The position numbers were made by a program, and so were the translations under genes. Under the pieces are notes generated by a model that saw only the letters and a program-made list of their open reading frames with translations, was not told the DNA's origin and did no database searches. Below are positions 10,695 through 20,596 of a stretch of DNA of 64,000 bases, in pieces. The stretch is from Naegleria lovaniensis (Eukaryota > Heterolobosea > Eutetramitea > Acrasida > Naegleriidae), in assembly GCF_003324165.1 (NCBI RefSeq), contig NW_025407837.1, positions 62,001 to 126,000 of the forward strand. Direction: 5' to 3'. Numbering within the stretch: the first letter of the stretch is position 1; each line of letters starts with the position of its first letter.

Positions 10695-12165
10695 TTAAAG
10701 CTTATAGAGCTCATACAAGGATGCAGCAAGTTCAGTCATTTCTTGCTTCTTTTCAATATTGTCCCAATTCTTCTTGAATACATTATTGAATCCATACATG
10801 CCTCCATACCATGCAGCTGCAATAGTTCCTGTGGAATCTGAATCACCAGCATGAAGGGCAGAGTGAAGCATCATGACTTCATAATTATTAGGTCCAGCAC
10901 ACAAAATAGAATCATACGCGATAATACAAGAGTCATCTCCAGAAGCTCCAGCCCATCCACTGAATGACCATTTTCGATAAAAGTCGTCACGTTCTTGAAT
11001 TCCATATTGTTTTGGGAATTGAGGTTGCAAATTTTCGACTTGTTGCAATGCATGTTTTTCTTCATTGGAAAGACTGTCTGGTGATTTTTGTTGAGCAGAG
11101 AGGGCTAACTTGACTACTTGTTCATCCAAATACAAGGAACGTTCTTTCAAATATTGTGCAAATTTCACTTCGAATTTGGTAATTTCATTTTCCATCTCTT
11201 TCCAATCTCTGACAGCAACTTTTTCCAAATAAATTCTAGTTCTTGGCATGATATCATACAAAAACATGACACCCCATTGAGCTGGTGGAATGGTCTTTTC
11301 AATAGCATAGGCTGTGAAAAGTGCAGAAATCAATGATCCCAAAAAACCATTAGGATGATTATGTGTTAATCTTCCAGATTCAACACTTGCTGCAATCAAC
11401 ATGTCACGTCTTTGTGGTCCATACAAGGCACCAATCATCATGGCTCTCATGGAACCACCACAACCTCCACCTCTTGTATCATATGGATAAGCTTGCCATT
11501 GATCCACACCTTTATGTTCTAAAAATCGAACACCCTTTCCACAAGTAGGTCCTGGAGCTCTTCCTCCCATATCATCCCAACAAATGATATATTCCTTGGC
11601 CATTTCTTGCATGAGTGGATCTACAAATTGGGTCATAAATTCTTGACAACTGTTGGGATCCTTCTCATCGAACGAATAAATTAATTTTGGATTTTGTGAA
11701 GCAGAAACATGTCGTTTCATCCAAGTGACAAGAGCTCTCAGAGAGGCCAAGTGCATGACCGTGTCATCACTCACACGCCATCCTTTGACATCAATACCTC
11801 CCAAACTTCCATAATATTTCTGTAATTCGTAATGAATACTCTCTCCGTCCGTGTTGAATTCCCATGATCCATTTCGGTATCCTTTTTGAGATCAAAATTT
11901 GGAATAATATTTTGGAATAATATCAATAGGATCAGCATGATGATGATGAAATCATTGGGTTTTCAAAAAGGACCATGAACGATTTGAGATGATGATGAAA
12001 AGAACAATACGATATGATGAACTTGAAAAAATCAATAATTAGAAAAGACTTACCAATGGCATCTCCGACAGCACCAAGAATAACAGCTGCAAGAAATCTT
12101 TCAGCGAGATCGGGTGTGGTCGAGGATGATGATGAGGGAGTTTGTGGTGAAGATGATGAAATCAT
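10695..12165 (-). CDS. ADPRH: ADP-ribosylarginine hydrolase (ARH1-like)
   Basis: Removes ADP-ribose from arginine in proteins. Exon 1 is 12165-12054 and exon 2 11881-10695, separated by a 172-nt GTAAGT...AAAAAG intron whose removal restores GDAIGYRNGSWEF, equivalent to GDALGYYNGKWEF of vertebrate ARH1. The total is 432 residues. Metal-site motifs are intact: WRVSDDTVMHLA near the start and HAGDSDSTGTIAAAWYGG near the end; GGGCGGSMRAMMIG, ESGRLTHNHPNGFLG and FSGWAGASGDDS are also conserved, so the enzyme looks active. Compared with animal ARH1 there is a Ser/Thr/Pro-rich N-terminal extension of about 25 residues and a charged insert near the middle. The ATG at 12165 follows an A run; an upstream in-frame GTG/ATG is less likely. 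It lies between two paralogous small genes. Confidence 0.95.
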
Positions 12166-12641
12166 TTTTTTTGTGAGTTCATTTTGAAATTCCACTGGAA
12201 AACGGAACTCTGACGACACTTTACAACTTTACTCGCCGTTCAGTGTGGAAGACGAAAACTATATCAACAATATTTCTTTAAGAACCGTTATTCAAAGAAA
12301 AGTGATATATACATTTCAAAAGGAAGGTATTAGTAATGACTTTTGTGGATTTTTGGCTTTTCATAATATTAAGAAATGAACAGGAAAGTATCCCTTCCCT
12401 ATTTCAAAAGATGGCAATTGGTCATTCAACAATTAGTTTATGAAATAATAAAGAACGGTGACATGTTTCCAGTAACAATGAACTGTCATTCTTTTTCTGA
12501 TTTTTTTCCATTTTTGTATCAACTCTTCGGCGACACCTTAAAGATTGTTCATCGATGAGTTTCTTGTTCCATCTTTAAAAAAACAAGCTCTTTCTTCAAG
12601 CACCGTTCATACCAAAGTCCATCTGTCTCTTGTCAAAAGAA
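12166..12641. other. Intergenic between divergent genes
   Basis: About 475 bp that hold the promoters of the minus-strand hydrolase gene and the plus-strand paralogue B gene. Short open frames here lack family resemblance and I do not call them. Confidence 0.5.
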
Positions 12642-13072
12642 ATGGTTTTAAAACTAACTTCATTCTCAAACAACGATGCCAACGATTGGTTTCCACAAAA
12701 TTACCTCTCCAATTCCACTCATTCCATGACTCACACTCAACATCCCTCGAGCAGTTCTTCCTTATTCAAAAAGTCCACAACTCCCAAACACTCAAAAATC
12801 AAGAAAGCTCGAGTATTGACCTTCATCCGTGGTTCAGAATTCCGAAATGTCAATATTTCCATATATCCCAAGAGAGGTTTACTGTTACAACATTTACGAC
12901 AAGCATTTGGAGACGACCGATTGTCGTATTTTGTGGAACCTCAAAGTGGGATGAACTGGAATCTTTTCAAGATCTAAAAAAGTCCATTACAACTGTGTTA
13001 GTGTTGGACGATTCTGATGATGTGGAATATGTCTTGTATCGATACAATAAGGACTGTCAAGGAAGATTTTGA
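12642..13072 (+). CDS. Small ubiquitin/PB1-fold-like protein, paralogue B, one frameshift
   Basis: Paralogue of the protein at 10180. Frame one gives a Ser/Thr/His-rich N-terminus, then RVLTFIRGSEFRNVNISIYP, the helix GLLLQHLRQAFG and DDRLSYFVEPQSG. The frame then breaks at about 12948-12952, where one G seems missing from a GGG run; the other frame continues DELESFQDLKK and ends with a strand matching paralogue A (TTVLVLDDSDDVEYVLYRYNK). Restoring one base gives 143 residues exactly. The start at 12642 aligns with the start of paralogue A; an upstream TTG in the frame is not used as a start. The copy ends 74 bp before RAD1. Confidence 0.65.
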
Positions 13073-13146
13073 GATGCATCGTCTTTAACGAAACAAACAC
13101 AAAATTTTAGATTCCAATTTTTTAAAGAATTTTTACAATCAAAAAA

Positions 13147-14226
13147 ATGCTCCAAAACAATCGTTCCGCATTGCAGCAATTTCCTGATGAACATATCGGA
13201 GTGCCCTTGTCGTTGAATTCATCAGCATCGGGATCATCTTCTCATGCTCCACAACAAAATCCTCTTCCTTCTCAAATCAGTCAAGCCTCTAACCGTTCTC
13301 TCGTGTATCATGCTTCTCAACAGGATCGGAGTAAATATATTATGGTTGCTGATATAGCCTCTGCCAAGATATTTGCAAATATTATGCAGTGTATAAATCC
13401 TTCAGATATTAAAAAGAAGAGAGAACAGGCATGGGCTATTTGCGAGATTGTGGAAGAAGGAATTAAATTTTATATTCAGGATAGAACTTTTCAAGGAGTG
13501 GCTGCAATGAAGAGTGGAATATTTCAGAATTATTTATTTTCTGCTCCAAAAGATACAAAATATCAATTTGAAATTAATGTTTCGGTTTTAATTGATTGTT
13601 TAATTTTGTATGGTGCCAATGCATCTCAGGGTACCATTGTAAAACTGTGTTACCCTGGTGTAGACAATACCCTGTCATTGTTGTTGGGTGAAGAACGTGT
13701 TGTCACAGATTGTAATATCAAAATTAGGAAATGTGAACTCGATCCAATAGATTTTAAATTTAAGGAGCATCCTATTGGAACTAAAATTATTTTGAAGAGC
13801 GAAATTCTAACGGATGCGCTAGCAGAGATTGATTGGCTATCAAAAACTCTTGAAATTGGAGTAGAGCTTGAAGAGCAAGCCGAGGGAAATCAAGAAGACA
13901 CCCTTCAACGAGGTAAACTATTTTTCAAAACATCAGACAATGTGATTGGCTCTTTGGAAGTGAGTGTTAAGAGCACTAGCGAAGGAGTACAGGCATTCGA
14001 ATGTCAGGCCACGCAAGTAGGTCTCTATAAGCTAAGTCACATTCAACAAGCCATGAAAGCACTAAATCATGCAGAAAAAGTTTGTATCAGAATGAACAAT
14101 CAAGGAACACTCTCCATGCAATTCGCAATTAGAGCAACTGAGCCTGTCACATATGTTGAATATCTCATGCTGCCTGTAGATGCAGAAGTTGAGATGGAAG
14201 AGGATGACAATTCTTCGTTTCAATAA
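13147..14226 (+). CDS. RAD1: RAD1 subunit of the 9-1-1 checkpoint clamp
   Basis: 359 residues, uninterrupted, ATG preceded by seven A. Part of the PCNA-like RAD9-RAD1-HUS1 clamp loaded at damaged DNA to activate ATR/Mec1 signalling. It follows eukaryotic RAD1 over its length: the first clamp domain (KIFANIMQCI..., EEGIKFYIQDRTFQGVAAMKSGIFQNYLF), the middle ISVLLDCL-like NVSVLIDCLILYGAN, GTIVKLCYPG, the second-domain helix SEILTDALAEIDWLSKTLEIG and the C-terminal FAIRATEPVTYVEYLMLPVDAE. The N-terminal 60 residues are Ser/Gln-rich and not conserved, and an acidic tail closes the protein. RAD9/HUS1 were considered, but the CYPG and EYLMLP segments fit RAD1 best. Confidence 0.9.
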   Translation: MLQNNRSALQQFPDEHIGVPLSLNSSASGSSSHAPQQNPLPSQISQASNRSLVYHASQQDRSKYIMVADIASAKIFANIMQCINPSDIKKKREQAWAICEIVEEGIKFYIQDRTFQGVAAMKSGIFQNYLFSAPKDTKYQFEINVSVLIDCLILYGANASQGTIVKLCYPGVDNTLSLLLGEERVVTDCNIKIRKCELDPIDFKFKEHPIGTKIILKSEILTDALAEIDWLSKTLEIGVELEEQAEGNQEDTLQRGKLFFKTSDNVIGSLEVSVKSTSEGVQAFECQATQVGLYKLSHIQQAMKALNHAEKVCIRMNNQGTLSMQFAIRATEPVTYVEYLMLPVDAEVEMEEDDNSSFQ

Positions 14227-14283
14227 TTAATAGTAAAGAGTTTCTGAACATTCTATCTACAATAACCTTGTTATGGCAATTCC

Positions 14284-14895
14284 TTAAACAAGACAGAGAA
14301 TTAAACCGAATAAACTGTCACAAATTTCATCAAACCTCATGTAATTTTTATTCACGATAATTAATTGATACTTGAGAAAATTGGTATTTAGGAACAATAG
14401 GAATAACAGAATAACAGCCAGTAGCAATTTGGTCAACAATTCGTTTGCTTTCTCATCGTAAGTAACGCTTGATTTCAGAATCGTCAATAAAACCACATAG
14501 TAGTGCAAAATCTGATTGTTTCTAAATTTGTTAAGAAACGTGAAAAGAAAAGAGATGAAATAGTTCACAAATTGCGAATGTCGAGCAGAAGTAATAAGAG
14601 ATTGATGTAATAATGATATCTGGAGCAATGTAAATATTTGAGGAATAGGCTGATGAGTATGGTCCATTAGATTTGAATAATGGACTTGAGGATGGCGTAA
14701 TGGAAGAAACGGGACTGGGGAGAAGGAAAGTTGTGTTATATGTGAGATTGGTTGTTCCATAATGGGTGGTGGTGATGATGCCTGTTGTTGATGCAAAAGA
14801 GATGAAACTGGCGTGCTGAATGATGATGAATGAATTTGACTATTGTCTGAGGCAAAGTAATTGAAGGCTGTGAAATTCCTACGAAGAAGGTTCAT
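14284..14895 (-). CDS. Hypothetical protein with hydrophobic C-terminal half
   Basis: About 203 residues from the ATG at 14895. The first half is Ser/Pro/Gln/His-rich and looks disordered; the second half contains hydrophobic stretches (near residues 105-125 and 155-180) that may be membrane segments. I do not recognise it. It is tail-to-tail with RAD1 (57 bp) and begins 34 bp after the stop of the PRL phosphatase gene on the same strand, so the promoter would lie inside its neighbour's 3' end. It may be a real small membrane protein or a chance frame. Confidence 0.4.
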   Translation of the reverse strand: MNLLRRNFTAFNYFASDNSQIHSSSFSTPVSSLLHQQQASSPPPIMEQPISHITQLSFSPVPFLPLRHPQVHYSNLMDHTHQPIPQIFTLLQISLLHQSLITSARHSQFVNYFISFLFTFLNKFRNNQILHYYVVLLTILKSSVTYDEKANELLTKLLLAVILLFLLFLNTNFLKYQLIIVNKNYMRFDEICDSLFGLILCLV

Positions 14896-14928
14896 GGTCT
14901 CCAATTCATTGTGTGGGGCGTGCGTGAT

Positions 14929-15432
14929 TCAACAGATGATGCAACCCTTCTTTTGCTTGTAAAACTTGTCAATAAAATCTAGCTGGTTCTTGTTAATAGC
15001 TCCTCTTCTCTTCTTTCGAAGGAATTGAACAGCCTCCAATCCCGTCATGTTGCATCGTTTAATTAAAGCCAATGCAACCAAAATTGGAGCTCTTCCAAGT
15101 CCAGCGACACAATGTACAGCAATACAAGGAGCATCCGAAAGATCCGAGTTTGGTGGAAATACTTTATCCACTAAATCCAACCAATCTTGAATGACATTCT
15201 TTGGTGGTGAAGAACCATCATCGAATGGCCAGTCAAAGAACTTGATTCCTGCTCGTTCAACAATTTCCTTATCATAGGTTGCTTGACAAACTCGGACACA
15301 ATGGGTTACGTTGTGTTGTTTGAATTCCTTGATATAGAGATGAATATTGGTATCACTTGGAGCATCGCTGATGAGAAATCTGATACCACAAGATTCAATC
15401 AATGATGGAGCGTTGGTGAGAGTAACTGCCAT
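14929..15432 (-). CDS. PTP4A: PRL-type protein tyrosine phosphatase (PTP4A-like)
   Basis: 167 residues matching PRL phosphatases across their length. The signature loop is [10 protein letters not shown] with catalytic Cys108 and Arg114; the Ala after Arg is typical of PRLs and explains their weak catalysis. The general-acid loop WPFDDG is at 68-73, and Cys49 in VRVCQATYD is in the position of the PRL redox partner cysteine. The C-terminus is basic and ends in a CaaX box, CIIC, so the protein should be prenylated and membrane-bound; in animals PRLs also bind CNNM magnesium transporters. The start is an ATG at 15432. No intron. Confidence 0.93.
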   Translation of the reverse strand: MAVTLTNAPSLIESCGIRFLISDAPSDTNIHLYIKEFKQHNVTHCVRVCQATYDKEIVERAGIKFFDWPFDDGSSPPKNVIQDWLDLVDKVFPPNSDLSDAPCIAVHCVAGLGRAPILVALALIKRCNMTGLEAVQFLRKKRRGAINKNQLDFIDKFYKQKKGCIIC

Positions 15433-16086
15433 GATGATTTAAATTATTGTTGGATAATACTAATAATAAATATTGAGTGATGATGATGAATTTTAAAAAC
15501 TCTTCAAATTCAAAAATCGGCGTTCAACAAAATAATTCAGTAACACTGAAATATAATGATGCAGTAGATGTATATATTGTTCTATTCAAGAAAATAATGG
15601 ATGTGCTCTATAACAAACGTATCAACTCGTGAGAGGATGATGCAGTCAGTGGTGGTGGTGTATTGTGTTTGTGTTGTTGTGGATGATGAAAAAACACCAC
15701 TCGGATAAGAACGTTTGTTTTTTTTAAAAAGGTTTTTGAAAGAAAAATTGGCTCACAACCACACAAATAAAAACTCCTATTACTTTCTCTGTACCCATCA
15801 CCATAGATGTTGTGTTTGTAAATATATGTGATTCAATGGGAGTTTTCAATGCAATTTAAAAAGGCTTATTTCGTGAGATTCTAAAGCAAGTCGATTCAAC
15901 ACTACACCTCAACACGAAAATTGACTCTCATAATCATTGTGGTATAAAAACCATCCCACAGAGAAGACTGCTTAAAATAGCAACCCAAGCATCGTGAAAT
16001 TGAGTTTTATGATTCATGACATTATAAAGAAACTTGAAAACCACCACTGTTATTATTAAATCTTGTTTTCGAAAACAAAGAAAAAA
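15433..16086. other. Intergenic between divergent genes
   Basis: About 650 bp between the start codons of the PRL phosphatase and the eIF2B-epsilon gene. It contains short GATGAT and GGTGGT runs and no frame I would call. It presumably carries both promoters. Confidence 0.5.
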
Positions 16087-18492
16087 ATGAAGAAAGGATC
16101 AAAGAAGGGTGTGGCCCCAAAGACTGAAGAAATATTGAAAGCTGTTGTGTTGGCCGATTCATTCACGAAAGAATTGAGACCTATTACATTGCAAGCACCA
16201 AGGGTAGGTTTATAAACATGATGATTGATGGAAATAATTTATTGTTTTTGTTAATCGTTCCGATGATTATTATGTTGCTAATATTTGATAAATTTATCAT
16301 TGAATTACCTATCATCAAGTGTTTATTACCAGTGAATAATGTTCCTATTATTGAATATGTGTTGGAATTGTTGGCTGCTTCGGGCGTAAAAGAAATATAT
16401 GTCTTTTGTTGTCATGGGGCTGAAATGATTAAACAATATTTAGCGTAAGTGAATTTGAAACTAGTAACCATGATTGCATGAACACTATTCTTCATCTTTT
16501 GAACGAATTGAATATACCTAGGAATTCTAAAAAGTGGAATACGCCGAATAGTGATGTGAAAATAAGCACAGTGGAAGGTACCGAAGCTGCATCAGCAGGT
16601 GATGCTCTCCGTAGAATTCACGAATTGGATGTAATTAGAAATGATTTTATTTTGATTCAAGGAGATGTTATTAGCAATCTGAATTTAGCTCCGATTGTAG
16701 AAGCTCACAAGTATGTAGTGTATAACATGATTTCGTTGACAAGAATCATCAAAATTAAAGAAAAGAGAGAAAGGCAGACCCACAAGTCTTAACAACATCC
16801 ATTTTCCGTAAGATTACTCCTGATGCCATCAACTTTTATGAAGATGGTGACACAGCTTGGATTGCCATTTCGGAAAAAAACAAACAATTATTGCATTATG
16901 AAAATGACAAGAAGGAGTCGTTAAGCTTTGAAATTGAAATTCGTAATTTCAAGGAAACAAAGGATGACATCAAGGTTATATCAGACGTCATGGATTGTAG
17001 AATTGATATTTGCTCTCCTGAAGTTTTGGGAATTTTCCAAGACAACTTTGACTTTAAAGATTTGAGAACTGACTTTTTGAAGAGCTACGTTTTATCTGAA
17101 TCTGAAGTAGTGGCTTACAAAGTTATTCCATACATTGACCACACAAATTATTCTGCAAGAGTTTGTAATCTTCGTTCATACGAGCTTGTCAGTATGGATC
17201 TCATTAACAGATGGATGTATCCTGTCACACCAGACTCCAATTTTTCTGGATCTACATCTTTTAGATATTCTCGTCCAAATAACTATTATGAATCAAATGT
17301 TTCACTTTCTAGAAGTTGCGTTATTGGAGACAATTGTCTCATTGGGAGCGGAACGACCATTGGAGAAAATACCAAAATTCGTAGCACAGTTATTGGAAGA
17401 AATGTGAAAATTGGTAATAATGTGACCATTGAAGGAAGCTTTATTTGGGATGATGTCATTATTGAAGACGGTGTGAAGATTACCACTTCGTTACTCTGCA
17501 ACAATTCTAAGGTTTGCAATAATGCCGTTCTTGAGGTCGGCTCAGTTCTCTCCTTCAACGTTGTCGTTGGACCTGATTTCACTGTTAAAGCTCACAACCG
17601 ATTGACAACAAAGATGGCTCTGAAAGACGAATATAAGGATCAAGACGAGGAGGAAATATCGTTTGAGAATGCTTTTGCTGCTGCCCGACAAAGATCCACT
17701 GAATTTGTGGCCATAACTGTTGACAGTGACAAGAATTATGTTGGTGAAGGTGGTGTTGGTACAATTTACGAATTACCTCCATCATTGGGAGAATTGTTGA
17801 CTAATCGTATGGGAGTCACACAATCAGAAGTTGACCTGTTACAAAAATCACAAACTCTTCTCGAAGACACCTACAAAAGACCTGTCTCTTCTCATGAAAT
17901 TAAGGACGAGGCAGTATTTATTGATGAAGCTAGAGCCAGTATTAAGAGAGCCATTGCAGAAAATCACTCTATTGAAAACGCTAAACTTGAGTTGAACTCG
18001 CTAAAATTTGCGTATGACAGTAGCTTTGAGGATTGTGCTTCTGCTACTTTGACAGGCATTATTTTATACTGTGACAAGGAATCATCAACACCTACTGAAA
18101 TGATTGGCCTCTTCCAAAAAGTACTCGATGGAGGCGACGGAAAAACTTCATGGAAAGAATTGCTAATTGAATTTTTAGACATTGGAACAAAGCCACAAGT
18201 TCAATTATTGACAGAGTTGCTGTACTTTGTTGCCAGTGATGAAGGATTGAAATATAAGGATTTACTGAGATACTTTGTTCAGATTCTTTACAACAAAGAT
18301 GTTGTATCGGATGACTCTATTATTGAATGGTATGAAGAGTTTGAGGACGATGATGAGTTGAGTTCTATTCTTTCCTCGTGCAAAGAGTTGGTAAAAAGCA
18401 TTGAAGAGGGTGACGAAGAAGAGGACGAGGATGAGGATGAGGAAGAAGAGGAGGAAGAGGACGATGATGAGGAGGACGATGATGAAGAATAA
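16087..18492 (+). CDS. EIF2B5: Translation initiation factor eIF2B subunit epsilon
   Basis: Catalytic subunit of the eIF2 guanine nucleotide exchange factor. Four exons: 16087-16203, 16320-16444, 16522-16710 and 16761-18492, with introns of 116, 77, 77... more exactly 116, 77 and 50 nt. The splices join LQAPR-CLLPVNNVPIIEYVLE, KQYLA-NSKKW and VEAHK-KERKADP, each matching the family. The product is 720 residues, close to the human 721. The N-terminal half is the nucleotidyltransferase-like domain (DFILIQGDVISN, RVCNL...DLINRWMYPVTPDSNF), followed by left-handed beta-helix hexapeptide repeats (VIGDNCLIGSGTTIGENT onward), an acidic linker, and a C-terminal W2/HEAT domain that carries exchange activity, ending in a run of Asp/Glu. 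The ATG follows seven A. Confidence 0.95.
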
Positions 18493-18616
18493 ATTTCATT
18501 GAATTTGGTTTTCTAAACACCTAATTCCTAAGTTATGACAGATTGGATATTCTTTTGATAAGCTATCTTAAGATGTGACATATTTCAAAGGATATTACAG
18601 GGATGATTTTATGCAA

Positions 18617-20593
18617 TCACTGCAATTGTGTAATATTTAGTCTTGTCGTCAGCTCTATCAACGGATTCAGAGCTTTAAAAAATCCTTGTTGTACAGATTG
18701 TCGATAATACTCAATTGCCTTTGAGAAATTCAAAGGAACACCTTTTCCCCCCTCATACATTTCCCCCAGTACAGCTTGTGCTTCAGCTTTTCCTTGAATT
18801 GCTGATTTTTCAATCCATTCAAATGCCTTAGAATAATCTTGTGAAGTGCCTTCACCGTAACAATACAAAACTCCAAGCATAAACTGTGCATCCATCATTC
18901 CTTGATTTGCTGCTTTTTCAAACCATTCAAATGCTTTTGAATAATCTTGTGACACACTTGTTCCAGTGAAATACATTACTCCAAGTTTAGCTTGCGCTTC
19001 AACTTGTCCTTGCATTGCTGATTTTTGAAACCATTCGATTGCTTTGGAATAATTTTGTGTAACTCCATATCCGTGTTCATACAAGACACCAAGGTTACAC
19101 ATTGCCAAAGCACATCCTTGATTTGCAGACCGATGAACCCATTTAAATGCTTTACAATAATCTTGTGTTACTCCTTTTCCCAAAAAATAACTCTCTCCAA
19201 GCAACAACTGTGCTTCAGCATTTCCTTGAATTGCAGATTTTTCAATCCATTCAATTGCTTTGGAGTAATCTTGTGAAACACCACATCCATCCTCATACAA
19301 TAGTCCAAGGTACCATTGCGCCACAGTAAAACCTTCATTGGCTGATTTTTGAGTCCATTCAAATGCTATCGTATAATCTTGAGAAACATCATGTCCATAA
19401 TAATAAAACTGCCCAAGCAAAAATTGTGCTACAACATTTCCTTGATTTGCTGTTTTTTGGGCCCATTCAATTTCTATCGAGTTATAATGAAGCCCTTCCA
19501 AATATTCCATGACCGTTTTTAGATTGTAAGAGTCTCCTGGGGCTTTGAGAGCTCTTACTTTCTCGTGTATGACCACATTGTCCGTGATGTCTGTGTTCAG
19601 GGAAATTTGCTGCAAAATATCTGAAGATGTTATTCTTTCTTCTGGAGAATATTTTAGCATACACGCAACCAAGTTCATTAAAAAATCAGAATACTTTTCT
19701 TTCGAACGATCTTTGGTAAATTGTTGAATAAAATTGGAGGAATTTGAATGTGTAGATACTAAGGTTGACAATGAAACAGTTGTATCTAAAGTCATCAACT
19801 GATACACAGTTACTCCAAGAGCAAACATATCACTTGCGAATGAAAATGGTGGGCTTTCATCTGCCTCATCCTTCGCTACTCGGTACTGTTCTAATTCAGG
19901 AGACCAATAATTACGTGATCCTATGAGAGTCGTATATTTAATGGACGATAAATTTCTTGCAAGACCAAAATCTCCCAATACAACAATAATTTCCTGAGTG
20001 TCAAGATTAAATTTTCTCACAAGAATGTTTGGTAGCTTAATATCTCTGTAAAATGGTCATGTAGGTGTACATGATTTTTTGAACAACAAACCTGTGGACA
20101 ATGTTGGCCTTTTCAATAAATTGTAAAGCCGTGCATAGTTGAAATAGGATCTCAAGTACCATGGATTCTGGTAATTGAATTCCTTTTTCTATAATTATGT
20201 CATCGATTGAGCCCAACATTAATTCCATTTCAATCCCAAGCATGCTCATATCACCAAGAAAAAAAGCATCAAACGGTTTCACCACATATTCATGGTTCCT
20301 TTTCATCAATCCTTGAAAATGAGTTCCTTGTTTTCCTTCTTCACGTTCGGATCAAGATACTGCTTGAGAAAGGATTGAAAGTTTGTCTCGTTCAAAATTG
20401 ATACTTCCTCTCCAGTGTTTTCATTGAAATATTTGAGACGTGTGCCGGAATGAGTGGGAATGATGTTACAAAAGGTGTTGGAGATTTCTTGGGCTAATTG
20501 ATCAAAGAAGGTGCTGGGATGTAATTCGATGACCACTCGTTCCGTGGCGTTCGGAAAATCATCAATAACCAAACGAACTGAAAGCCAATACAT
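18617..20593 (-). CDS. Ubiquitin-like domain / protein kinase / Sel1-repeat protein, kinase N-lobe incomplete
   Basis: Exons 20593-20092 and 20045-18617, joined by a 46-nt intron (GTTTGT...TTACAG) that restores the catalytic loop IVHRDIKLPNIL. One base seems missing near 20308 (stop in GATTGATGA); with it the product is 643 residues. Order: a ubiquitin/PB1-like domain (1-90) shared with the neighbour gene; kinase helix alphaC onward (FKDLMKRNHEYVVKP), hinge IEMELM, HRD, LGDFGLAR and the C-lobe; then seven Sel1 repeats of 36 residues (about 390-640). The glycine loop and the ATP-anchoring Lys of beta3 are absent: the ubiquitin-like domain runs straight into alphaC. It is therefore either a pseudokinase or a damaged copy. 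Sel1 repeats typically build scaffolds for signalling complexes. It lies 3 bp from the neighbouring Sel1 gene. Confidence 0.75.
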
Positions 20594-20596
20594 TTT

